Positions 45,289 to 53,302 of a DNA stretch of 64,000 bases are shown piece by piece (position 1 is the stretch's first letter; the number at the start of each line of letters is the position of its first letter). Below the pieces are notes generated by a model. That model was given only the letters and a program-made list of their open reading frames with translations, was not told the origin of the DNA and searched no databases. The stretch comes from an uncultured Clostridia bacterium (lineage in GTDB: Bacteria; Bacillota; Clostridia; Oscillospirales; Acutalibacteraceae): assembly GCA_944412495.1 (NCBI GenBank), contig CALYBL010000019.1:34644-98643 (forward strand). Direction: 5' to 3'. The position numbers and the translations under genes are program-made.

Positions 45289-45549
45289 TCAGAAATTGTC
45301 GTCAGTCAGCTGTGCTATTTTTTCGGCACAGTCCTTGCAGATATTTCGACCCTTAAATTTTGTCACATTTTCAGTATTATCGCAAAATATACAAGTCGGT
45401 TCGTATTTTTTCAGTATTATCATACTGCCTTCCGTATAAATCTCAAGATAATCTATATCATCCTTAAGGTCAAGTGTCCTTCTCAGCTCCTTAGGTATCA
45501 CCAATCTGCCTAATTCGTCAATTTTCCTTACAACGCCAGTGGACTTCAT
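45289..45549 (-). CDS. AbrB-like regulator with C-terminal Cys4 motif
   Basis: The 86-residue protein starts MKSTGVVRKIDELGRLVIPKEL, the swapped-hairpin DNA-binding domain of AbrB/SpoVT/Abh transition-state regulators. The second half carries CIFCDN and CKDC separated by 18 residues, a likely zinc ribbon replacing the multimerisation domain of AbrB. GGAGG precedes the ATG at 45549; an in-frame ATG 33 bases earlier is less likely. It converges on spoIIID and diverges from spmA, so control of sporulation or stationary-phase genes is probable but not shown. Confidence 0.9.
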   Translation of the reverse strand: MKSTGVVRKIDELGRLVIPKELRRTLDLKDDIDYLEIYTEGSMIILKKYEPTCIFCDNTENVTKFKGRNICKDCAEKIAQLTDDNF

Positions 45550-45732
45550 ATTTCGCCCTCCTTTTACGGCAAATATCTCCATAAAAGCGTATATATGTTC
45601 GAAAGCTATTTAATTACATCTTTTCAATCAATAATATAACTTAATTTTTCGTTTTTGTCAAGGCAACTTCTTACAAATTTTTACATTTTTGCATAATTTA
45701 TCTAATTCTTAACTTTTTTTGGGTGAGCAGTC

Positions 45733-46347
45733 ATGTTAAACATAATTTGGGCCGCAATCATGCTGGTTTCCGTCATCTGCGGCATTGCTACGGGACGTAT
45801 TGGTGATGTATCAAACGCCGCACTCGACAGCGGCCGACAGGCTGTCGAGCTTTGTATTTCCCTGTTGGGTTCTATTTGTTTTTGGAGCGGTATAATGAAA
45901 ATCGCCGAAAAATCGGGACTTACTGCAATTATCGGCAAATTGTGCCGCCCGCTTATGCGCCTTCTCTTTCCGGGGCTCAGGGCCGACTCCCACGCCGCCG
46001 GAGCCATTACCATGAACATGTCGGCAAATCTGCTGGGGCTGGGCGACGCCGCAACGCCGCTCGGAATAGAGGCAATGAAAGGCCTCCAGGAGATAAATCC
46101 CGACAAAAGCACTGTCAGCAGCCACATGGTCACCTTTATTGTGATGAATACCGCATCCATACAGCTGCTGCCAACTACAATTGCGGCGGTGCGTGCCGAG
46201 CATGGAGCCGCCTCGCCGATGGATATACTGCCGGCAGTACTTCTGTCGTCGGTATGCTCGCTTGCCGTCGGGCTCGCCGTGGCCGCGCTCGGAAATGTCA
46301 GCTGCAGCCGCCGGCAAAGGCTGAAATTGCAGAAGCAGGCGCCATGA
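45733..46347 (+). CDS. spmA: Spore maturation protein A
   Basis: SpmA is a mother-cell membrane protein needed for dehydration of the spore core. The 204 residues hold about five spans with the nucleoside-transporter-gate (Gate) pattern, e.g. MNMSANLLGLGDAATPLGI and VTFIVMNTASIQLLPTTI. GGGTGAGC precedes the ATG. The stop overlaps the spmB start (ATGA), so translation is coupled. It is part of the sporulation group with spoIIID. Confidence 0.94.
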   Translation: MLNIIWAAIMLVSVICGIATGRIGDVSNAALDSGRQAVELCISLLGSICFWSGIMKIAEKSGLTAIIGKLCRPLMRLLFPGLRADSHAAGAITMNMSANLLGLGDAATPLGIEAMKGLQEINPDKSTVSSHMVTFIVMNTASIQLLPTTIAAVRAEHGAASPMDILPAVLLSSVCSLAVGLAVAALGNVSCSRRQRLKLQKQAP

Positions 46348-46865
46348 CGGACATAAGCATTTATATAATTCCCTCCGTCATAGCGCTTTTCATAGCAGCC
46401 GGACTTGTCTGGCGAATCAACGTTTTCGACAGCTTTATCGACGGAGCGAAAAGCGGTATTCCTACCATAATATCCGTTGTTCCTACACTTGTCGGGCTCA
46501 TTACGGCAGTTGAGATGTTCAAGGCGTCCGGCGCCCTGGATATGATAACCTCAGCACTGCTGCCGGTGACTAATCTTATAGGCCTCCCGGCTGAGGCCGT
46601 GCCTATGGCGCTGCTGCGCCCGATATCAGGAAGCGGGTCGATAGCGCTGCTCAACAGCATACTCGGCACCTGCGGGCCGGACACCTTTGCCGGAAGAACG
46701 GCGTCGGTGCTGTGCGGCGCCAGTGAGACAACCTTTTATACAATATCGGTTTACTGCGGTGCAGTCGGCATAAAAAAGACAAGACACATACTTGCCGCCT
46801 CTCTTATATCAGACGCCTCCTCGGCCTTTTTCAGCGCACTCGCTGTAAGAATTTTTTTCGGCTGA
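46344..46865 (+). CDS. spmB: Spore maturation protein B
   Basis: SpmB works with SpmA in spore core dehydration. The 173 residues have four to five spans and the Gate signature FIDGAKSGIPTIISVVPTLVGLI. Other landmarks are ALLRPISGSGSIALLNSI and ETTFYTISVYCGAVGIKKTRH. It begins at the ATG that overlaps the spmA stop. The frame reads further upstream without meaning, inside spmA. No terminator is obvious after it. Confidence 0.94.
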   Translation: MTDISIYIIPSVIALFIAAGLVWRINVFDSFIDGAKSGIPTIISVVPTLVGLITAVEMFKASGALDMITSALLPVTNLIGLPAEAVPMALLRPISGSGSIALLNSILGTCGPDTFAGRTASVLCGASETTFYTISVYCGAVGIKKTRHILAASLISDASSAFFSALAVRIFFG

Positions 46866-47308
46866 CTCCTGTACGGTCAGAGGAATGTCACGCGGACCCG
46901 TCGCTTAGGTGTGTAAATGCATCGTTAACCCGCACATCCGCTCACTGCTCTTTTTGCTGTCCATACTTTCAAAATATTCGCCATCTCCTTCTGCCGGAAC
47001 AGGCGCAATTATTTTTGAAATATATGATTTTTCGATTTGCCCGGCGAGCATTATAAGCTGCTTCTGAAGCGTTTTGCTCAGACATTAAATCTCATCTGCG
47101 CAGAGCAAAAGCATCAATTATAATCCGTCTTGCGGCCATTGTACCGCTGTATACGCTCTGATTGCTTTTGTATATTATATCCATTTACGATAAATTTACA
47201 TTCAGCGGACTGTACAAGCTTTGATATCTTGTAATCCGGCTCCATCAAGGCTTTTATTTCCATTAGCCTGCTTCAGACGCTTTTTCAAGTTTGGGCAGGC
47301 ATTAAAAA
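46866..47308. other. Intergenic region between convergent units
   Basis: I find no gene or repeat here; the downstream hairpin at 47309 is the only clear structure. Confidence 0.5.
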
Positions 47309-47336
47309 ATGCCATGATGCAAAAGCATCATGGCAT
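47309..47336 (-). terminator. Terminator of the serC-serA unit
   Basis: ATGCCATGATGC pairs perfectly with GCATCATGGCAT around AAAA, with T-runs on both sides. It also serves as a barrier to spmB transcripts. Confidence 0.93.
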
Positions 47337-47372
47337 TTTTATCAGAAAAGCAGCCCTTGTAAAAATTCAGGC

Positions 47373-48536
47373 TTATATAATACGAACTCTTATCACTCCG
47401 TCGATTGCTTCCATTTCCGACTTTATGCTGTCCAAAACATCGCCGTCTATATCAAGTATGGAGTAGGCATAGTCCTTCTTTGATTTGTTCATCATATTCT
47501 CAATATTTATATTTTTGGAGGATACGGCGGAAGAAAGCTGAGCGATTATATTCGGCTTATTGTCGTGTATAATGCAAATTCTCTTCTCACCGGCTTTTGG
47601 CATGGAGACATTCGGCAGATTGACGGAGTTCTTTATGTTTCCGTTTTCAAGATAGTCGATAAGCTCGTCTGCCGCCATCTTGGCGCAGTTATCCTCCGAC
47701 TCGGGCGTCGACGCGCCAAGGTGCGGTATGGCTATCACGCCGTCAACACCGAGCAGGTCGTCGTTGGGGAAGTCGGTGACATAGGCCGCCACCTTACCGT
47801 CGGACAAAGCAGCTGTAACGTCCTTTGTCGAAACCAGCTCGCCGCGTGCAAAGTTCATTATGCGTACGCCGTCCTTCATCGACGCAATGGCATCAGCATT
47901 TATCATGCTGTCTGTATCCTTATTATACGGAACATGTATCGTTATGTAATCGCTCTTTTCATATATCTCGTGTACATCGACCGAGTGATGCACCCTGCTG
48001 GAGAGCCCCCATGCGGCGTCGACCGACAAAAACGGGTCATAGCCGTATACCTCCATACCGAGGTTGACCGCCGTATTTGCCACAAGCATGCCTATGGCGC
48101 CGAGCCCTATTATGCCAAGCGTCTTGCCGCTCAGCTCAGGTCCGGCAAAGGCGCTTTTGCCCTTTTCAACCAGCTTGCCGACCTCATCGCCCTGACCGCT
48201 CAGCGTCTTTGCCCACTCTATCGCCGGGACAACCTTGCGGGAGGATATGAGCATGCCGGTGAGCACCAGCTCCTTAACGGCGTTGGCATTTGCACCAGGC
48301 GTGTTGAATACCACTATGCCCTCCTTGGAGCACCTGTCCACCGGAATGTTGTTTACGCCGGCGCCCGCACGCGCTATCGCCTTGAGCTCGGGGCCGAATT
48401 CCATATCGTGCAGTGCGGCGGAACGCACCATTATGGCGTCAGGCGCCGCAATATCGTCGCCGCAGGTGTATTTTGCAGTGTCAAACCGCTTCATGCCTAC
48501 CTGCGATATCTTGTTCATGGTCTTTATATTATACAT
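47373..48536 (-). CDS. serA: D-3-phosphoglycerate dehydrogenase
   Basis: SerA oxidises 3-phosphoglycerate, the first step to serine. The 387 residues have the NAD-binding GIIGLGAIGMLVA (about 145-157), the substrate/catalytic Arg in MNFARGELVS, and the catalytic His in IPHLGASTPES. A C-terminal ACT domain of about 70 residues (from KRICIIHDNKPNIIAQL) probably responds to serine. The segment where Glu usually pairs with the His reads TDFPNDDLLG, with Asp instead, as in a known compact SerA group. The ATG at 48536 follows GAGAGGA. It ends the operon serC, DUF6483, serA. Confidence 0.92.
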   Translation of the reverse strand: MYNIKTMNKISQVGMKRFDTAKYTCGDDIAAPDAIMVRSAALHDMEFGPELKAIARAGAGVNNIPVDRCSKEGIVVFNTPGANANAVKELVLTGMLISSRKVVPAIEWAKTLSGQGDEVGKLVEKGKSAFAGPELSGKTLGIIGLGAIGMLVANTAVNLGMEVYGYDPFLSVDAAWGLSSRVHHSVDVHEIYEKSDYITIHVPYNKDTDSMINADAIASMKDGVRIMNFARGELVSTKDVTAALSDGKVAAYVTDFPNDDLLGVDGVIAIPHLGASTPESEDNCAKMAADELIDYLENGNIKNSVNLPNVSMPKAGEKRICIIHDNKPNIIAQLSSAVSSKNINIENMMNKSKKDYAYSILDIDGDVLDSIKSEMEAIDGVIRVRII

Positions 48537-48780
48537 GGCAAAAATCCTCTCTTTCACATTTTTGCATACGACATCATACCGCCCTATGCAGCAGGTCAAA
48601 TCTTATCCAAAACGAGTAATACCGTTTTCACAATTTCGTTTATAAAGGAGGCTATCATACTTCAGGGGCATTCTGTCTCTGCACCGCTTCTCAAGCCCGC
48701 AGCCCTAAATAGCAGTACGCTAATCGTATCCGCAGCGCTTACATATTATGCCCCGCAGCCTGAGAAGCGAATGAAAGGTC

Positions 48781-49182
48781 CTACTCCTCTTCCGTATAAG
48801 CGTACTTGTCAAACTTGTCTATGTCAAGCTTTGCCAAATCATCGTCGTCAAGGGGGTCCTCGGCGAGAAAGTGCTGCATGAGCTTATATGCCTTGCGGCC
48901 ATACTCCTGCTCCTTTTCCGCGTCGCCCTTGAGTGCAGCCAGCTGTGCGTCCTCATAAAGCAGAAACGCCGCCACCGCCGCCATGGACATGTCGCTCGGG
49001 CAGAGCACCCTTGCTATGTCGTCAGCCGTAAGGCGGTCTATAAGCTTCTTATTTACGCCCAAATATTTCATATAGGCGTCGTCCAGATAGACCTCCTCAA
49101 CCGAGCTGCCGCCCTTGAGTATGCGCTGGAGCATGGTGCCTATCTGCTCTATCATCCGTATTATATAATCGCTGCTTATCAT
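48781..49182 (-). CDS. DUF6483-like helical protein
   Basis: This 133-residue protein is predicted all-helical, with DYIIRMIEQIGTMLQRIL at the start and an acidic C-terminal half. I match it to DUF6483 from memory with moderate confidence. Its ATG overlaps the serC stop (ATGA), so it is translationally coupled to serC, and serA follows. This placement suggests a link to serine synthesis, but no function is known and no catalytic motif is visible. Confidence 0.65.
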   Translation of the reverse strand: MISSDYIIRMIEQIGTMLQRILKGGSSVEEVYLDDAYMKYLGVNKKLIDRLTADDIARVLCPSDMSMAAVAAFLLYEDAQLAALKGDAEKEQEYGRKAYKLMQHFLAEDPLDDDDLAKLDIDKFDKYAYTEEE

Positions 49183-50264
49183 ACGTGTCTCTTTTCAAAG
49201 TCCTCCATAAAGGCCACAAGCTTCTCTATCCCCTCAGTCGGCATAGCATTGTAGATGGAGGCGCGCATCCCGCCGACGGAGCGGTGGCCCTTGATGTTCA
49301 CAAAGCCGTTTGCCGCAGCTTCCTTCACAAATTCCGCGTCCAAATCCGTGTCGCCCGTCACAAACGTCACGTTCATTATGGAGCGTGAATCCTTTTCAGC
49401 GCAGCCCTTGAACAGCTTGCTCGAATCAAGATAATCATAGAGTATCTGCGCCTTGTTGACGTTTATCTTCTCCATGCTTTCAAGTCCGCCTATATCGTTC
49501 TTTATCCACTCAAGCACCAGCTTGCACATATATATCGGATATGTCGGCGGGGTGTTGTACATCGAGCCGGCATCGGCGTGTACCTTGTAGTCAAACATTG
49601 TCGGAGTGATATCCTGCGCATTGCCTATGAGGTCCTCGCGCACTATTACCACCGTCAGTCCGGCGGGCGCCATGTTCTTCTGAGCACCGGCATAAAGCAG
49701 GCCAAACTTCGTCACATCAATGGGACGTGAGAGGATGCAGCTGGAAATATCGGCGACCAGCGGGACATTGCCGGTCTCCGGCAGCTTGTGGAACACGGTG
49801 CCGTATATCGTGTTGTTCATGCAGATGTGGAAATAGTCAGCATCGCTGCGGCACTCGACCGGGTCGATATCCGGTATGCGGCTGAAGTTCTGCTCCTTTG
49901 AGGACGCAACCGCCTTAACGTCGCCGTAGCGGCAGGCTTCCTTATACGCTTTGGTGGAAAACTGGCCGGAAAGGACGTAGTCGGCCTTTTTTGACTTGTT
50001 CATCAGATTTAACGGAACCATTGCAAACTGCGACGACGCGCCGCCCTGCAAAAACAGCACCTTGTAATTGTCGGGTATGCTCATTACCTCGCGCAGCAGT
50101 GACTCCGCGGCCTGTATAATTTCCATATATTCCTTGGAGCGGTGCGACATCTCCATGACCGACTGGCCGCTTGTGCCGTATTCAAGCATCTCTCCCGCCG
50201 CCCTTTTCAAAACGCTCTCCGGCAGCATAGACGGTCCTGCGCTGAAATTATATACTCTGGACAT
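49179..50264 (-). CDS. serC: Phosphoserine aminotransferase
   Basis: SerC is the PLP-dependent enzyme that makes phosphoserine from 3-phosphohydroxypyruvate and glutamate. The 361 residues open with YNFSAGPSMLPESVL, show LFLQGGASSQFAMVP, and have the PLP Lys in YAGAQKNMAPAG (about 197). The C-terminus GGMRASIYNAMP binds phosphate. GGAGG precedes the ATG. It leads the unit with DUF6483 and serA, so the two first dedicated steps to serine are together; serB is not in the window. Confidence 0.96.
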   Translation of the reverse strand: MSRVYNFSAGPSMLPESVLKRAAGEMLEYGTSGQSVMEMSHRSKEYMEIIQAAESLLREVMSIPDNYKVLFLQGGASSQFAMVPLNLMNKSKKADYVLSGQFSTKAYKEACRYGDVKAVASSKEQNFSRIPDIDPVECRSDADYFHICMNNTIYGTVFHKLPETGNVPLVADISSCILSRPIDVTKFGLLYAGAQKNMAPAGLTVVIVREDLIGNAQDITPTMFDYKVHADAGSMYNTPPTYPIYMCKLVLEWIKNDIGGLESMEKINVNKAQILYDYLDSSKLFKGCAEKDSRSIMNVTFVTGDTDLDAEFVKEAAANGFVNIKGHRSVGGMRASIYNAMPTEGIEKLVAFMEDFEKRHV

Positions 50265-50296
50265 GATTTACCTCCATATAATCTGTTGTTTTTATT

Positions 50297-50325
50297 ATTA
50301 TAGTCTCTTCCCACAGTCAAGTCAA
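50297..50325 (-). promoter_or_regulatory. Promoter of the serC operon
   Basis: On the minus strand TTGACT (50325-50320) and TATAAT (50302-50297) are 17 bases apart, about 33 bases before serC. Confidence 0.75.
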
Positions 50326-50385
50326 GCGGATTGATAAATAAATAACAATCTTTTTTGAAATTTTTAAAAAGAAGCGCGTTGACTT

Positions 50386-50404
50386 GTTTGTTGTTTTAAC
50401 AAAC
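50386..50404. repeat. Palindrome GTTTGTT-AACAAAC
   Basis: GTTTGTT (50386-50392) and AACAAAC (50398-50404) form a perfect 7-base inverted repeat, followed by T5. It lies between the divergent serC and plus-strand promoters and could be an operator or a weak terminator. Confidence 0.45.
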
Positions 50405-50432
50405 TTTTTGATGAAAATATAATTTTAAAATA

Positions 50433-50461
50433 TTGAATAATGGTATGATTGAGGTTATAAT
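50433..50461 (+). promoter_or_regulatory. Promoter of the 138-residue membrane protein gene
   Basis: TTGAAT (50433-50438) and TATAAT (50456-50461) are 17 bases apart, 29 bases before the ATG. Confidence 0.7.
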
Positions 50462-50490
50462 GGAATAAATAATAATAGGAGGGTTCGGTC

Positions 50491-50907
50491 ATGACAAACG
50501 AAAATATAGTTTCTCAGAAAAGCAAATTAGGCATATCAGTTGCACTTTTAGGTGCAGGCATGTTCTTTTTAGGGATAGTCAGCTATCTCGCGCTTATCGC
50601 CGTAGCCATCTACATATTTATACGCGAGGACAATACATGGCTAAGGAAAACAGCTCTTTTCGCGGTGATATTAGCGGTTTTCTTCGCTGCCGTTAATTTT
50701 GTGCTTGGCGCTATCACGGGGCTTATTTCTGCAGCAACGAATATTGTTTTGATGATTTCTATAGCAAGCACTGTATTCTCCGTGCTTACCACATTGGTAA
50801 ATATCGCGGAATTCGTTCTTCTGCTTCTGTTCGGATTTATGGCGCTCGGCGGAAAATCCCTCAACATAGGCTTTATAAACAAGCTTTATGACAAGCACGC
50901 GAATTAA
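50491..50907 (+). CDS. Small four-span membrane protein, unknown
   Basis: The 138 residues hold about three to four hydrophobic spans (20-45, 52-75, 78-95, 100-120) with short charged links, and the end GFINKLYDKHAN is polar. A strong AGGAGGG site and a good promoter support expression. I do not recognise the family. It stands alone on the plus strand, divergent from serC, at the left edge of the lipoprotein-rich region. The function is unknown. Confidence 0.7.
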   Translation: MTNENIVSQKSKLGISVALLGAGMFFLGIVSYLALIAVAIYIFIREDNTWLRKTALFAVILAVFFAAVNFVLGAITGLISAATNIVLMISIASTVFSVLTTLVNIAEFVLLLLFGFMALGGKSLNIGFINKLYDKHAN

Positions 50908-51064
50908 TCCTGCCGCTGCAAAAAATTTCTGCTTTTAAGTACACATCAGATTAAAAACGGCGTTATCCCTTATACCACGCTTGACCATGGAAATGTATAT
51001 TTAATAAGGCATGTTCTCCACGTCCTGCGGAGCTTGCTTAAATCGCTTAAATGGAGAAAGGGCT

Positions 51065-51457
51065 ATGATGAGAGAAAAGATGCGGGCGTCCAAAATTATA
51101 CTTTGGATTATGTGCACGGTAATGCTCATTGCGGCGGCCGGCTGCGGGCAAAATAGCTCTCCGGTTGGAGAGTGGACTGTAGTTTCCGTACGTGTAAGCG
51201 GTCAGGAAATGAATCCCGAAAAGGCAAATATGCTCGGCGGAGACGTAATGAAGATTTCAGATGACGGCACATTCCAGATAATGGCTGACGATTCCGCCGT
51301 GGATGAAGGCACATGGGAACAGTCGGACGGCCGTCTTATGTTCGGTATGAGCGAAGGCATAATCATCTATGGGCATATAGATGAAGGCAAACTGATGATG
51401 CACGATGCGCAGGCTTACGAAAACGCACAGAATATCATAACTCTTGAACGACGATAA
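51065..51457 (+). CDS. Small lipoprotein, paralogue 1
   Basis: The 130-residue protein has a lipoprotein signal ending AAAGC (lipobox). Its mature domain begins SPVGEWTVVSVRVSGQEM and ends YENAQNIITLERR. It is clearly related to the lipoproteins at 57874 and 58358: the same GEW start, a GT(L/M/F) strand, EGTWEQSDG, then YGHIDEGKLMMHDAQAYENAQ. The short beta-strand pattern is lipocalin-like (DUF5640/Lipocalin_4-like). The ATG at 51065 follows GGAG. The function is unknown; surface ligand binding is plausible. This copy is the most divergent and lies 6 kb from the other two. Confidence 0.75.
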   Translation: MMREKMRASKIILWIMCTVMLIAAAGCGQNSSPVGEWTVVSVRVSGQEMNPEKANMLGGDVMKISDDGTFQIMADDSAVDEGTWEQSDGRLMFGMSEGIIIYGHIDEGKLMMHDAQAYENAQNIITLERR

Positions 51458-51511
51458 AATATAAGCGACATTCAAATCACCAAAAAACGCAAAGCAGTGT
51501 CATTTGCTGCA

Positions 51512-51538
51512 AAAGCCCGCCTGATAAAGGCGGGCTTT
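51512..51538 (+). terminator. Terminator after lipoprotein 1
   Basis: AAAGCCCGCCT pairs with AGGCGGGCTTT around GATAA and runs into T's, about 55 bases past the stop. Confidence 0.9.
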
Positions 51539-51540
51539 TT

Positions 51541-52140
51541 ATATGTCTGAAGGCCAAGCAAATTATCTTCTTCTGACGCAAGCAGCTCAAAAGCCTTAGT
51601 GTAAGGAACGCTTTTTGCAAATGAAAGCATGCGTCCCGGCAGCCCGCGCCAATACGCAGATTTCCGTTATTTTTTATCCCGTTTACAGAAAGCAGTGTGC
51701 GTGACGCTATGGCGTATTCCGCATTATAGAATAAGCCGGAATACGCTTTCCACAGTATGCAAGCCATCGCTTACGCAATGCTCTTGACGGCCGTTTTTTG
51801 GCATATAATGAATTTTTATTTTCTATAAATAAAGCCCTCCGGCAATGCATGCTGCGGACGAATAATCGCGGCGGCAAGAGCCGAAGGGTATTTTTATGTA
51901 AGCTTTGCGCACCTGCCCATCGCAGACGAAGCGTCAAAGTTAACTGAACGGCAATTTCCAAGCCATTGCGGCAACAGCCGACTACACTCCGTATTCTCCG
52001 CCGCTCCGCATTCTGCAATGTTTCGGAAGCGTTTATGCTTTAGGAGAGCTTAAAACTCATTTACATGGCATTTTTAATGAGCCGTATTTATCGGGCAGGC
52101 AGAAGAGACATTCCGCCAAACTTTGATTAAAAGGAAAAAG
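51541..52140. other. 600-base gene-free region
   Basis: Frames on both strands lack starts and family resemblance. I see no repeats or further terminators. Confidence 0.5.
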
Positions 52141-52872
52141 TCAGAGCGGAAGCCTCAGCGCGCGCAGCAGTGCCGTAACGTTTTGATAGCGGTCAGAAGC
52201 ATTTGTCCTCACACAGCGCCGTATAATACGTCCTGCGTACCCCGGTGCCAGTTCCACGGCCGGTGAATGCCCTGTCAGCATTTCATTGAAAACAACACCT
52301 ATGGCATAGATGTCGCTTGCCGGTCCCGTCTGTGCCAGCCCGAACTGCTCCGGAGGTGCATATCCGACCGAGCCGAACGGCAGTGTATCCGCCCGGGCGT
52401 CGCTGCGCATAAGTCTGGAAATATTGAAGTCAATAAGCTTAAGCCCGCCGTCGCACAGCAGAATGTTGGCCGGCTTGATGTCGCGGTGAACTATTCCGTG
52501 CCGATGCAGCACGCCGGCTGCACGGCAAAGCTGCCGGACAAGCCGATATGCAAGTGTTTTAGGCAGCGGGCCGTTCTCAAGACGGTCGGCCAAAGCTTCT
52601 CCTTCTATATATTCCTCCAAAACAACAAGCTCTTCGTCGCATGAGGCCACCTCATATATTTGCGGCAGGCCCGGATGGCGCAACGGCATAAGTATGCGGT
52701 AAACCTCGTCATTGCCGTTACGCGACCGGCGCAGCAGCAGTTTCTTTGCCGACTCACGGTGGCAATAGACAGTGATTTCGGACAGCGGAGTATGCCGGAG
52801 CACTTCTTCGCATATGTAAAGGCTCTCAAGCGACCTTGTAATATAATCAAGCAGTTCTTCGTCCCCGCTCAT
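52141..52872 (-). CDS. Minimal Ser/Thr protein kinase
   Basis: This 243-residue Hanks-type kinase is a catalytic domain only, with no membrane span and no PASTA repeats. It shows the hinge-type VVLEEYIEGE (about 83-92), catalytic loop IVHRDIKPANILL (HRD at 129-131) and activation segment GSVGYAPPEQFG (168-178). The magnesium motif is DFN (148-150) instead of DFG. The Gly-rich loop is weak, and the usual Lys is in AKKLLLRR (about 44). Activity is likely but atypical. It overlaps the helix-turn-helix gene by four bases (ATGA) and is the last gene of a three-gene operon with that gene and the leucine-rich-repeat gene. I infer that the HTH protein or the membrane protein is its partner or substrate. 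Confidence 0.9.
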   Translation of the reverse strand: MSGDEELLDYITRSLESLYICEEVLRHTPLSEITVYCHRESAKKLLLRRSRNGNDEVYRILMPLRHPGLPQIYEVASCDEELVVLEEYIEGEALADRLENGPLPKTLAYRLVRQLCRAAGVLHRHGIVHRDIKPANILLCDGGLKLIDFNISRLMRSDARADTLPFGSVGYAPPEQFGLAQTGPASDIYAIGVVFNEMLTGHSPAVELAPGYAGRIIRRCVRTNASDRYQNVTALLRALRLPL

Positions 52873-53291
52873 TTCAAGGGCTCCTCGCCATGTGCCTCCA
52901 AAAGCTGCTGAAGCTGTGTCAGAGACAGGCTCTGCCTTATCGCCGAAATCAGCAAAACATCCCTCGAAATGCGCGGGTATAACGGCCGGTATCCGTAAAG
53001 CTGCAATACGCGCTGACAGTCGGCAAGCTCCGCCTGCATGCCTAACAGCAGCCTAAGCACCTTATCCCTGGACGGAGTCTTTTTGCCGGAAAGCACCTCG
53101 TAAAAATAAACTGCCTCAAATTGGCTGCGTCGTATGATTTCAGCCTTGCGCAGACCGGACGTTTTTACAAGAGCCTCCCATACCTCCTGCTTGGATGCGG
53201 TAATAAGCTCATCTCCGTATTCGGAAAGATATTTTTCCGGGGAGATTTCAGGAAAGGATAATGCCTTTAAAAGGTCGCCTGTTGTTTTCAT
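52869..53291 (-). CDS. Helix-turn-helix protein of the kinase operon
   Basis: This 140-residue protein has a central XRE-like helix-turn-helix: LRKAEIIRRSQFEAVYFYEVLSGKKTPSRDKVLRLLLGM (landmarks RKAEIIRRS and GKKTPSRDKVLRL). A second helical repeat follows, with ISRDVLLISAIRQSLSLTQLQQLL. The ATG at 53291 lies seven bases after GGAG; the frame opens 15 bases earlier at a TTG. It is encoded 11 bases after the membrane protein gene and overlaps the kinase gene. It may bind DNA, or act as an adaptor or kinase substrate. Confidence 0.82.
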   Translation of the reverse strand: MKTTGDLLKALSFPEISPEKYLSEYGDELITASKQEVWEALVKTSGLRKAEIIRRSQFEAVYFYEVLSGKKTPSRDKVLRLLLGMQAELADCQRVLQLYGYRPLYPRISRDVLLISAIRQSLSLTQLQQLLEAHGEEPLK

Positions 53292-53302
53292 CTGCTCACT
53301 CC

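Noticed and set aside
47565..48881. 438-codon plus-strand frame
   Set aside because: Shadow of serA; composition is typical of antisense frames in this genome.
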